DNA of 7,442 bases from Methanobacteriota archaeon. Lineage in GTDB: Archaea; Halobacteriota; Bog-38; Methanoflorentales; Methanoflorentaceae. The stretch spans positions 1-7,442 of the forward strand of contig PMYA01000104.1 in NCBI GenBank assembly GCA_003170935.1, written 5' to 3'. The notes under the pieces are model-generated. The model saw only the letters and a list, made by a program, of their open reading frames with translations, made no database searches and was not told the DNA's origin. Within the stretch, counting starts at the first letter, position 1; the number at the start of each line of letters is the position of its first letter. Shown piece by piece: positions 1 to 5,873 of this stretch. The position numbers and the translations under genes were made by a program.

Positions 1-18
1 ATCATCGATGCCGGTACC

Positions 19-28
19 TAATATATTT
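19..28 (+). promoter_or_regulatory. Possible archaeal TATA box for the sugar dehydrogenase gene
   Basis: The sequence TAATATATTT resembles an archaeal TATA element. Transcription would start around 49, leaving a leader of about 40 bases with GGTGG at 76-80 as the ribosome binding site. Only 18 bases of upstream sequence are visible and no BRE is clear, so this is a weak call. Confidence 0.3.
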
Positions 29-75
29 GGAGCTTCAATCTGATTTGAAGGAACGCGGGACCACTTATGACAGAC

Positions 76-80
76 GGTGG
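76..80 (+). promoter_or_regulatory. Ribosome binding site deciding the ATG-89 start
   Basis: GGTGG sits 8 bases before ATG at 89 and can pair with the archaeal anti-SD (CCUCC core, with G-U). It overlaps the alternative in-frame GTG at 77, which would itself lack a good SD, so it favours the ATG start. Confidence 0.45.
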
Positions 81-88
81 CGTTTCAA

Positions 89-1273
89 ATGAAGTTAAAA
101 ATTGTTGTGCCAATTGTTGTCGCATTAATTGCCATAATACTAGGCGTTTCAGTATTTCAAGGTGTTCTAAACTCCCCCACTCCTGAGACGCAACATCTGT
201 ATAGTGTCAACGTTGCCTTTCCCAACGTTCAGTTCAAAGAACCAGTTGGAATCTACGCTGCAGATGATCAAAGTAATCGACTTTTCGTTGTCGAACAGGC
301 AGGCTTAATCAAGGTATTTGAAAACAACGAGAGCGTGAACACCGCCGCCGTCTTTCTAAACATCAGCGATCGAGTTATTTCCGGCGGAGAGCTGGGCCTT
401 TTGGGCTTGGCATTTCCCCGGCAATTCAACGAGAGTGGCTTTTTTTACGTATATTATACAACTGACAATCCGCTGCGCTCTATCGTCTCGCGCTTCTCTG
501 TTTCACAAACCAACGCCAACCAAGCAGATGTTAATAGCGAAGAGGTTTTGCTGCAGGTCGGACAGCCTTTCTCCAACCACAATGGGGGACAAATATCGTT
601 TGGACCTGACGGGTACCTCTATATAGGGTTAGGCGATGGTGGTGGTGCTGGAGATCCTTTGGGCAACGGGCAAAATCGTTCGACGTTGCTCGGCAAGATC
701 TTGCGCATCGACGTTAATTCTGCGTCTGGCAGCTTAAAATACAGTATCCCTCGCGACAATCCTTTTGTTGGAAATAGCCAAGGGTTCCGTGAGGAGATTT
801 ACGCTTACGGCTTACGTAATCCGTGGCGGTTTAGCTTCGATCCCACGTTGGGTCTGCTGTGGGTAGGGGACGTGGGTCAAGACAGGATAGAAGAGGTTAA
901 CGTCGTTAAGATCGGCGGAAACTACGGCTGGAACATTATGGAAGGGAGTTCTTGTTATTCTCCTCCGTTAGGATGTAATCAAACCGGACTCTCGCTCCCG
1001 ATCTGGGAATACAATCACTCCCTAGGATATTCCGTTACCGGAGGTTTCGTTTATCGAGGTGCCGCGTTCCCAGAGCTGGTGGGCGCCTACGTCTATGGGG
1101 ATTATGGGTCGGGGAGGATTTGGGCGCTGCGGTATGACGGTGTGAACCGCACAAATAGTGAACTTGCGGCTACCGGCTTTCATATTACGTCCTTTGGACT
1201 CGACCAAAAGGGTGAGCTCTATGTCTGTGGATATGATGGCTACATTTATAGCTTGCAGCGTTCGACCGCGTAG
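89..1273 (+). CDS. PQQ-dependent sugar (aldose/sorbosone) dehydrogenase-like protein, membrane-anchored
   Basis: The 394-residue protein starts with Lys residues and a hydrophobic stretch (about 6-26), an uncleaved anchor or signal sequence, so the catalytic part should face outside. The rest matches the six-bladed propeller family of soluble quinoprotein glucose dehydrogenase/YliI. It has HNGG with the probable catalytic His at 164, a GDGGGAGDP calcium-loop-like segment just after it, the IPxDNPF motif, AYGLRNPWRFSFD (Arg243 in RNPW), DVGQ (Asp261) with EEVN, and GGNYGW. Two Cys in the SCYSPPLGC segment could form a disulfide. Length is normal for the family. Family members oxidise aldoses and pass electrons to PQQ, but the substrate cannot be read from sequence and many archaea lack known PQQ synthesis, so activity is an inference. 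I chose ATG at 89 over an in-frame GTG at 77 because GGTGG at 76-80 lies 8 bases upstream and the anchor begins directly after it. The gene stands alone on + and converges with arsM. Confidence 0.9.
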   Translation: MKLKIVVPIVVALIAIILGVSVFQGVLNSPTPETQHLYSVNVAFPNVQFKEPVGIYAADDQSNRLFVVEQAGLIKVFENNESVNTAAVFLNISDRVISGGELGLLGLAFPRQFNESGFFYVYYTTDNPLRSIVSRFSVSQTNANQADVNSEEVLLQVGQPFSNHNGGQISFGPDGYLYIGLGDGGGAGDPLGNGQNRSTLLGKILRIDVNSASGSLKYSIPRDNPFVGNSQGFREEIYAYGLRNPWRFSFDPTLGLLWVGDVGQDRIEEVNVVKIGGNYGWNIMEGSSCYSPPLGCNQTGLSLPIWEYNHSLGYSVTGGFVYRGAAFPELVGAYVYGDYGSGRIWALRYDGVNRTNSELAATGFHITSFGLDQKGELYVCGYDGYIYSLQRSTA

Positions 1274-1355
1274 TTCACATTTTAAGCTGGCTGATCGAAG
1301 GTAGGCTAGCGAGTTATTTGTACCAAGAGCGAACTAGCAAGGTTTCCAAAGTCGT

Positions 1356-2228
1356 CTAAGGCTTTTCCCCAACAACTATTATGCTTACCACAGCGCTGGC
1401 AACATTTTCCAACTCTTCAGGGGTCAGGTTTAGGTTGTTCCTAGCAGTTTGAACAGTCGGATCGTTTGCAAAGCAATCTAACGAAAGTGCAGACCCATCA
1501 ACGATCTCCACACCCTCAAACCCGGACGCGAGTGCGGTCTCATCAACGATCTCCACACCCTCAAACCCGGCAGCGCGGATAGTTTCCAAGTAATCATCTT
1601 TCATAATCGCTCCTGAAAGACAGCCAACGTACGCGGCAACTGACTGCTTCACTGCGTCAGGGAGCTCCTTAAGCAAAACGATGTCAGAAACGGCAAACCG
1701 CCCCCCAGGTTTCAGCACGCGGAACGCTTCGTTAAAGACCGCAGCCTTGTCAGGCGTTAGGTTGATCACGCAGTTTGAGATAAGGACGTCAACTGAGTTG
1801 TCTGCTACCGGGAGATGCTCAAGCTCTCCGAGTCTAAAATCGACGTTTTTATAGCCGCCCTTACGCGCATTAGACCGCGCTTTATCGACCATTTCCGGGG
1901 TCATGTCAACACCGATTACCAGTCCAGCAGCGCCGACTTTATTGGCAGCGAGAAAACAATCGAAACCCGCACCCGCTCCAAGGTCAAGCACCGTTTCACC
2001 TTTTTCCAGCGAGGCCAATGCGGTAGGATTGCCGCAGCCAAGGCCAAGATTCGCCCCTTCTGGCACTGAGTTCAGCTCTTCTTTTTTGTAGCCCACTGCC
2101 AAGCTGATGTCACTCACAAAATTGCTGGTCCCGCTGCAGCACCGATTCACCGCGAAACTGCGGGGCTCGTCCTTTGCCACCTTCGCATAGGCGTCTCTAA
2201 CGGCGCCCTTTATCTTCTCCTCTTCCAC
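1356..2228 (-). CDS. arsM: Arsenite methyltransferase (ArsM) with an internal 15-residue tandem duplication
   Basis: This 290-residue class I SAM-dependent methyltransferase matches ArsM, which methylates As(III) to mono- and dimethylated species in the cytoplasm. The SAM-binding motif I is LDLGAGAGFD (81-90), followed by acidic GVDMTPEMV (106-114). As(III)-binding cysteines are candidates at C30/C31 (NRCCSG), C65 (GLGCGNPTA), C153 (SNCVINL) and C203 (GCLSGA); the SNC and GCxSGA positions are family hallmarks. The C-terminus has the usual FANDPTVQ and LTPEELENVASAVVSI segments. Residues 221-235 and 236-250 are near-copies (GFEGVEIVDETALAS, GFEGVEIVDGSALSL), which is unusual for the family. 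The start is GTG at 2228, with AGGAG nine bases upstream. The upstream regulator gene ends 17 bases before it, so the two form an operon. Methylation could detoxify arsenic; the nearby ArsB/NhaD gene is a separate unit. The function is well supported by motifs; the effect of the duplication is unknown. Confidence 0.93.
   Translation of the reverse strand: MEEEKIKGAVRDAYAKVAKDEPRSFAVNRCCSGTSNFVSDISLAVGYKKEELNSVPEGANLGLGCGNPTALASLEKGETVLDLGAGAGFDCFLAANKVGAAGLVIGVDMTPEMVDKARSNARKGGYKNVDFRLGELEHLPVADNSVDVLISNCVINLTPDKAAVFNEAFRVLKPGGRFAVSDIVLLKELPDAVKQSVAAYVGCLSGAIMKDDYLETIRAAGFEGVEIVDETALASGFEGVEIVDGSALSLDCFANDPTVQTARNNLNLTPEELENVASAVVSIIVVGEKP
1481..1570 (-). repeat. 45-bp in-frame tandem duplication inside arsM
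   Basis: Two adjacent 45-base units (1481-1525 and 1526-1570) lie in register. Thirty bases are identical in both (1496-1525 and 1541-1570); the remaining 15 differ at about five positions. The period is exactly 15 codons, so the reading frame is kept and the protein gains a repeated GFEGVEIVD segment. The identity of the 30-base core points to a recent event or ongoing homogenisation. Confidence 0.95.
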
Positions 2229-2237
2229 AACAATTCA

Positions 2238-2242
2238 CTCCT
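2238..2242 (-). promoter_or_regulatory. Shine-Dalgarno site for arsM
   Basis: On the minus strand AGGAG stands 9 bases before the GTG start at 2228 and within 10 bases of the upstream gene's TAG stop. It fixes the GTG start and suggests that arsM is translated by reinitiation or independently from a shared transcript. Confidence 0.7.
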
Positions 2243-2245
2243 GTC

Positions 2246-2512
2246 CTAAAGTATATCCTTAAAAATGGGGCCTAAAAGGCCTTTAACTGGTCCAGAAAGT
2301 TCCTCGACCTTGATGAGAGAGATGCAGCAGATGGTACCGTTTCGTTCACAGCCAACGACCGCCAGTTTGTCCCCTGCCTGTATTTGGGCGCGGTCGCGGA
2401 TCTCTTTCGGCAATACCATCTGCCCACGCTCGTCCACGCTCACCACCGCTTCAACCTTGCAGGCATTCTTTTCAGAATCGCCAGGCACACAATACGAGGC
2501 GTGATTTCCCAT
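2246..2512 (-). CDS. AbrB/MazE/SpoVT-type DNA-binding protein, cysteine-rich (HgcAB-associated-protein-like)
   Basis: This 88-residue protein has a swapped-hairpin AbrB domain at about 19-67: VEAVVSVDERGQMVLPKEIRDRA followed by IQAGDKLAVV is the classic signature (shown here in pieces, residues 20-53). AbrB-fold proteins bind DNA as dimers and act as transition-state or autoregulatory repressors. From memory it resembles small archaeal and bacterial proteins named HgcAB-associated, but no hgcA or hgcB is in this window. It carries five Cys: C8, C18, C55 and an adjacent pair C62-C63. That is many for 88 residues and could bind a metal or metalloid. A conserved-looking tail (ELSGPVKGLLGPIFKDIL) follows the domain. 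The ATG at 2512 lies only a few bases from the predicted transcription start, so translation may be nearly leaderless; GGTG is present but only 2 bases from the ATG. It is the first gene of an operon with arsM. A regulator of that operon is the natural guess, but the target is unproven. Confidence 0.88.
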   Translation of the reverse strand: MGNHASYCVPGDSEKNACKVEAVVSVDERGQMVLPKEIRDRAQIQAGDKLAVVGCERNGTICCISLIKVEELSGPVKGLLGPIFKDIL

Positions 2513-2537
2513 AGCACCTACTATATCTTCTTTTGAC

Positions 2538-2551
2538 TATTTATATTTTTT
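2538..2551 (-). promoter_or_regulatory. Archaeal TATA box for the regulator-arsM operon
   Basis: On the minus strand the run AAAAAATATAAATA is a strong archaeal TATA element with an A-rich 5' flank (BRE-like position). Its core TATAAATA is at 2545-2538. Transcription about 26 bases downstream would begin near 2515, just 3 bases from the ATG at 2512, implying a nearly leaderless mRNA. Confidence 0.6.
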
Positions 2552-2585
2552 AGATAAATCAGAATAATCAGAAAAAAGTGTTTAT

Positions 2586-2600
2586 GTTACATTCTGTAAC
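2586..2600. promoter_or_regulatory. Perfect inverted repeat, candidate operator in the divergent spacer
   Basis: GTTACA-TTC-TGTAAC has perfect 6-base arms around a 3-base centre. It lies in the AT-rich spacer between the regulator-arsM operon (minus) and the META lipoprotein (plus), about 40 bases upstream of the minus-strand TATA box. The size and symmetry fit a dimeric regulator site; the protein that binds it is not known. There is no T-run, so it is not an obvious terminator. Confidence 0.4.
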
Positions 2601-2667
2601 TCTATAGAAGCATTAACATAGACACTGCGCAATGTGGCACGTGACTAAAGCCGATTCTAGCTCTCCC

Positions 2668-2674
2668 GAGGTGA
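2668..2674 (+). promoter_or_regulatory. Strong Shine-Dalgarno site for the META lipoprotein
   Basis: GAGGTGA is a near-full complement to the archaeal 16S rRNA 3' end and lies 10 bases before ATG at 2685. It confirms the start and implies a leadered transcript for this gene. Confidence 0.75.
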
Positions 2675-2684
2675 ACTGGATTTT

Positions 2685-3188
2685 ATGAAAAAGATCTCCC
2701 TTGTTTTACTGATGAGCATGTTGTTACTCTCCACAGCGGCCGCTGCTGGATGCACGAGCAACGTGACGCCTTCGCCAAACGCAACGGCAACAACAACAAC
2801 ATTGCCCGCTTTGCAGCTCGAGCGGCCGATGTGGATACTTACATCGCTTGCGACCGAAACGGGCATGAACAACACGCTGCCCAACACAACAATCACCGCT
2901 ACGTTTGAAGACGGAAATGTCACTGGCTCTTCTGGGTGCAACCGCTACTTTGGAAGCTATCAGCTCAACAAAACACAGATTAAAATCGGGCCGATAGGAT
3001 CAACACTTATATTCTGCGCAGATCCGGATGGTGTAATGACGCAGGAAACCAGCTACCACCTGCTACTCCTTAACGTAACTTCGTATGCGATCAGCAACGA
3101 CAAGTTGACCCTGTCAGACAGTCAAGGTAACCCTCAGCTCGTATTTGAAGCAGCACTTTACACGACGACCGTGACTGCAACGACCTAA
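2685..3188 (+). CDS. META-domain (HslJ-like) secreted lipoprotein
   Basis: The 167-residue protein has a signal peptide (KK, then a hydrophobic run about 5-21) ending in AAAAGC, a lipobox-like site with the likely lipid-bearing Cys at 23. The -3 residue is Ala where Leu is more usual. A Thr/Asn/Pro-rich stalk follows (24-42). Residues 47-157 are a META domain: W50 with LTSL, GSSGCNRYFGSY (82-92), KIGPIGSTLIFCAD (100-113), then METH-like MTQETSYHLLL and ISNDKLTLSD. C85 and C111 are the two conserved-position cysteines and could pair on the outside. Several N-x-S/T sequons (NVT, NAT, NTT) suggest surface glycosylation. META proteins such as HslJ are tied to heat shock or novobiocin resistance in bacteria, but their molecular role is not established. 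The gene is single and is divergent from the regulator-arsM operon, so shared control is possible. Confidence 0.9.
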   Translation: MKKISLVLLMSMLLLSTAAAAGCTSNVTPSPNATATTTTLPALQLERPMWILTSLATETGMNNTLPNTTITATFEDGNVTGSSGCNRYFGSYQLNKTQIKIGPIGSTLIFCADPDGVMTQETSYHLLLLNVTSYAISNDKLTLSDSQGNPQLVFEAALYTTTVTATT

Positions 3189-3240
3189 CCTCGTTTAACG
3201 ATGCACGCTTGATGTAAGTGTTCGCATCGCCTTCATTACC

Positions 3241-3866
3241 TCATTCGGCTATATTAGGAGCGCCCATCAAGTAGCCGCCAAAACCTATGACCCAAAGAAC
3301 AGATGGATAAACGATCCATCGTTCAGCACCTCCGTTGCCTATAGCCGAAAAGAGGGGGTTGGCATCCCCAAAGATGATGACCAGCACGAGACCTGCGAAC
3401 GCGATGACCCCCAGTACAACTGAATGTAGCGAAATGGTGAACGCTCCCCGAAATAGGCCACTATAGCTGCTACCGCCCCGGCTAAGAAGGCGAGAAGCGC
3501 GAATAGAGTATGGGCAACAAGGCTCGCGTCGTTGCTCCCGTTAAAGAGGGCTGCTCCTATTGCGCCGACGCCAAAGAGCCCAAGAAAAAGTGCAAGAAGT
3601 CCAGACGACCTAGTGTGTCCAAAAGCCCGAAAGATGCAAAAGGCGCCACCGATTAAAAGCAGGCCTGATACCACGAGAGTCACGCCAAAGATAGTGGCAG
3701 CAGGTTGGTTGATTATGCTATTAGGCGGGCTTGTGGCTCCTAAATCGCTTATATCATTTTTTGCGGTGCTATAGCCAGGATACGTTGCTTCAGCGGTGAT
3801 TATACCCATGATTGCGACGATACCTGCGATGAATAACAGCGCGCCAGCGACGCTTTTGCACTTCAT
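3241..3866 (-). pseudogene. DUF998-family six-helix membrane protein, interrupted by a -1-base frameshift
   Basis: The N-terminal part (ATG at 3866; an upstream in-frame GTG at 3887 is possible) is a DUF998 membrane protein. It has TM1 at about 6-25, then the family signature AEATYPGYSTAKNDISDLGA in the first outer loop, and further helices near 55-77, 85-103 and 112-134, with the FNGSND-HT segment between the last two. After RYI at codons 3428-3423 this frame runs into low-quality residues and stops at 3339. The missing C-terminus is intact in another frame from 3420 to 3241: VVLGVIAFAGLVLVIIFGDA, then NPLFSAIGNGGAERWIVYPS and the final helix VLWVIGFGGYLMGAPNIAE. Adding one base near 3421-3423 restores RYIS-VVLG and a protein of about 208 residues, the family's normal size. 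It is therefore a broken gene or carries a one-base sequencing error. Function of the family is unknown. GAGG lies 14 bases before the ATG, a little far for an SD. Confidence 0.85.
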
Positions 3867-3896
3867 ATGAAGAACTAGCGACCTCACGGACTTAGT

Positions 3897-3912
3897 GTTT
3901 TCTCGCGAAAAC
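3897..3912. promoter_or_regulatory. Inverted repeat in the DUF998/transporter divergent spacer
   Basis: GTTTTC-TCGC-GAAAAC has perfect 6-base arms with a 4-base centre. It lies 10 bases upstream of the possible GTG start of the DUF998 gene and 31 bases from its ATG, roughly where a core promoter or operator would sit. Role unknown. Confidence 0.3.
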
Positions 3913-3944
3913 TTCAGTGCCCAGAAAACGGATCAATGTGAAAC

Positions 3945-3954
3945 CTATATCTTA
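3945..3954 (+). promoter_or_regulatory. Possible TATA box for the transporter-Usp operon
   Basis: CTATATCTTA is the best TATA-like run upstream of the transporter. A start near 3975 would give a leader of about 45 bases that contains GGAG at 4002-4005, 13 bases before ATG 4019. The match is modest. Confidence 0.3.
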
Positions 3955-4018
3955 AATGATCCTCTTCGGTTATTCACGCTAATAGAAGCCGCTTCTTCAA
4001 CGGAGACGTGAATCCACT

Positions 4019-5326
4019 ATGGAATCATCCGCTATCATTGCCCTCCTGACGTTCCTTATAGTGTACGGCATTTTAGCAACAGAGAAGATCAACAGGACAA
4101 TCATCGTCGGTGCCGGAAGTATTGTCCTGCTCGTCCTCGGCGTCTTAGATCTGAACGAAGCAATCAACTACGTCAACTGGGAGACTATCGGCCTCCTGCT
4201 TGGGATGTTCGTCATCGTTATTGTGTTGTCCGATTCGGGGTTCTTTTCATATCTCTCGTTTGTCGTAGCAAAGAAGCTCAAGTACGACCCTCAGACGATG
4301 CTTATTGTGTTCCCGCTCCTCGCTGGGTTGCTCTCAGCCTTTATCGACAGCATCACCGTCATGCTTTTTTTAGCCGCACTCACTATTGAGATTGCAAAAA
4401 TTCTGAAAATTGACCCGGTTCCACTCGTCGTCGGTGAGGTTGTCATCGCGAACATAGGTGGTTCGTCAACGCTCGTCGGAGATCCGCCTAACGTTATTCT
4501 CGGAACCCAACTCGGATTTGGATTTAACGCATTTGCAGTCAATAACGGTCCTATTGCCGTAGTCGCTGCTCTGGTCGCAGTCGGGGCGCTCTTTCTGATG
4601 CAGCGAAAAAACGTCACTTCTTCAGTTGCGATCGACACCTCTGCGCTCTCTGCGATTCGTGCGGAGCGCACAATCACCAACAAGTGGCTTCTCCGCCTCG
4701 GTCTTGGCGCCCTTGTTGCGGCAGTGACCCTCCTTATAACTCACGAATACATTCAGCAAGTGTGGCATATTCCGATAACCGTTCCCCTCGCTGCATTGAT
4801 TCCAGCCTTTGTCCTCCTGCTCATTGGAGGACGAGAGACTGAGGATACCCTCAAAAAGGTCGACTATGACGTGCTGCTGTTCTTTATCGGTCTCTTCATC
4901 ATCGTTGGAGGGCTTGAAAAAACGGGCGTCATAGCAACGTTTGCCAGTGGAATGGTGAACGCCGCAGCTGGCAACAATGCATTACTCATGTCTATGCTCC
5001 TTTGGGGATCCGGCTTTGCGAGCGGCGTGATCGACAACGTGCCATTTGCGCTGACCATGAGCTACGTCATCCGGGACATGTCGTTTGTTCCTTCGATCCT
5101 TGCGACGTCTTTGATGGTGTGGGCGGTGTCATTAGGCACTGACATCGGGGGCAATCTGACCCCCATTGGCGCATCGGCGAATGTCGTAGCTTACAGCTCA
5201 CTGGAGAAGCACGGGACGCGCATGGGGTGGATTCGATGGATAAAAATTGCGGCTCCGCCTACATTGGTCGCTCTTGTGCTCTGCAATCTCCTCCTTTACG
5301 TAAAGTATCTTGTGGGGTTTTACTGA
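4019..5326 (+). CDS. ArsB/NhaD-family (ion transporter superfamily) membrane transporter
   Basis: The 435-residue protein is made of hydrophobic helices in two inverted repeats, as in the ArsB/NhaD branch of the IT superfamily. Repeat one has the re-entrant hairpin segment AFIDSITV (108-114) and NIGGSSTLVGDPPNVILG (145-162). Repeat two has VIDNVPFALT (338-347) and SLGTDIGGNLTPIGASANVV (371-390). These are the family's substrate and ion-binding loops. In the first repeat the usual Asp-Asn is Asp110-Ser111, while the second keeps Asp339-Asn340. Members either export arsenite or antibimonite with protons (ArsB) or exchange Na+ for H+ (NhaD); sequence alone does not choose between them. ArsM lies about 1.8 kb away in a separate transcription unit, which leans only slightly towards arsenic. 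A hydrophilic segment at 197-222 divides the halves. Its TGA stop overlaps the ATG of the next gene (TGATG), so the universal stress protein is translationally coupled and may modulate transport. Confidence 0.88.
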   Translation: MESSAIIALLTFLIVYGILATEKINRTIIVGAGSIVLLVLGVLDLNEAINYVNWETIGLLLGMFVIVIVLSDSGFFSYLSFVVAKKLKYDPQTMLIVFPLLAGLLSAFIDSITVMLFLAALTIEIAKILKIDPVPLVVGEVVIANIGGSSTLVGDPPNVILGTQLGFGFNAFAVNNGPIAVVAALVAVGALFLMQRKNVTSSVAIDTSALSAIRAERTITNKWLLRLGLGALVAAVTLLITHEYIQQVWHIPITVPLAALIPAFVLLLIGGRETEDTLKKVDYDVLLFFIGLFIIVGGLEKTGVIATFASGMVNAAAGNNALLMSMLLWGSGFASGVIDNVPFALTMSYVIRDMSFVPSILATSLMVWAVSLGTDIGGNLTPIGASANVVAYSSLEKHGTRMGWIRWIKIAAPPTLVALVLCNLLLYVKYLVGFY

Positions 5327-5808
5327 TGGAACTTAGCCGTGGTGGTCATATAAAAGCCCTCATCTGCGTTGACGGATCACCAGTCACGAATGAGGGATTT
5401 AAGTGCGCAGTGAATGCGCTGCAGACCGATATCGAGTACACGCTCTTATACGTGCTTGAAGAGCATGGCATCTACGACAGCTACAAAAGAATCTTTAAAG
5501 AAGACCTAGAACGAATAGAAGAACTCTTTGAAGACGTCGATTCAGAAAAAGAGGCGGCAAAAAAGATCTTTGTTCTCCCATTGTGCGTATATATGCGCGA
5601 GTACGGCCTTACCGTGCGCGCGATCGTTCGGGAGGGTCCAGCTGGCGAAGAGATATTGGATGAGTTACGCGATGGTAAATACGATCTCGTGTTACTTGGA
5701 GATAGGAAAAGCCTCTCGCCAGCCAGGAGACTCTTGGGTGGGACGCTTACCGAAGTGATGGGTAATGCTGACTCGTGCGTTATGATCGTTCGGCCTCCTC
5801 GACCGTAG
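5326..5808 (+). CDS. Universal stress protein (UspA-family)
   Basis: The 160-residue single-domain protein has a UspA fold: the first strand HIKALICVDGSP (8-19) with the Asp that usually contacts adenine, a central charged helix (about 50-80), AIVREGPAGEEILDEL (99-114), and KYDLVLLGDRKS (118-129) leading to GGTLTEVMGNADSCVMIV (138-155). The ATP-binding pattern G-x2-G-x9-G-[ST] is degenerate: the second Gly is Lys128 and the position after Gly138 is Gly139 not Ser/Thr, so nucleotide binding is doubtful or altered. Cytoplasmic. I chose the ATG at 5326, which overlaps the transporter's TGA, over a longer in-frame start at 5227 because the extra 33 residues lie inside the transporter gene and do not look like Usp. 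The overlap marks a two-gene operon. Usp proteins next to antiporters are a known arrangement and suggest regulation of the carrier, an inference here. Confidence 0.88.
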   Translation: MELSRGGHIKALICVDGSPVTNEGFKCAVNALQTDIEYTLLYVLEEHGIYDSYKRIFKEDLERIEELFEDVDSEKEAAKKIFVLPLCVYMREYGLTVRAIVREGPAGEEILDELRDGKYDLVLLGDRKSLSPARRLLGGTLTEVMGNADSCVMIVRPPRP

Positions 5809-5820
5809 CGCTGTGTCCAA

Positions 5821-5839
5821 ATAGCCAAGAGTAGGCTAT
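5821..5839. terminator. Short hairpin between convergent Usp and ATPase genes
   Basis: ATAGCC-AAGAGTA-GGCTAT has perfect 6-base arms and a 7-base loop, 13 bases after the Usp stop and 35 bases past the ATPase stop on the other strand. Being between two gene ends, it could act in 3'-end formation in both directions. There is no T-run next to it, and archaeal termination usually relies on T-runs, so confidence is low. Confidence 0.35.
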
Positions 5840-5873
5840 GACTACGTTGTTTATTGACAAGAATAGTGAATAG

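Noticed and set aside
1..21. Possible tail of an upstream + strand gene (IIDAGT then TAA).
   Set aside because: Seven codons cannot be distinguished from chance, and there is no further sequence to the left.
77..88. In-frame GTG start adding MAFQ to the sugar dehydrogenase.
   Set aside because: The GTG lies inside the SD-like GGTGG, and ATG 89 has proper spacing and begins a typical anchor sequence.
1302..1340. GCTAG/CTAGC inverted arms between the sugar dehydrogenase and arsM ends.
   Set aside because: Only five-base arms with a long loop; expected by chance.
2781..2803. Short AAC-type triplet run in the META lipoprotein.
   Set aside because: It encodes the Thr-rich stalk and is only a few units long; ordinary low complexity.
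2657..2941. A 94-residue minus-strand open frame over the META gene start.
   Set aside because: It is antisense to a clear lipoprotein gene with a strong SD, and shows no domain.
3199..3229. Inverted repeat CGATGC/GCATCG between the META and DUF998 gene ends.
   Set aside because: Six-base arms with a 19-base loop and no T-run are too weak to call a terminator.
5227..5325. N-terminal extension of the universal stress protein by 33 residues.
   Set aside because: It lies wholly within the transporter gene in another frame and lacks Usp features; the overlapping ATG at 5326 fits the fold's normal start.
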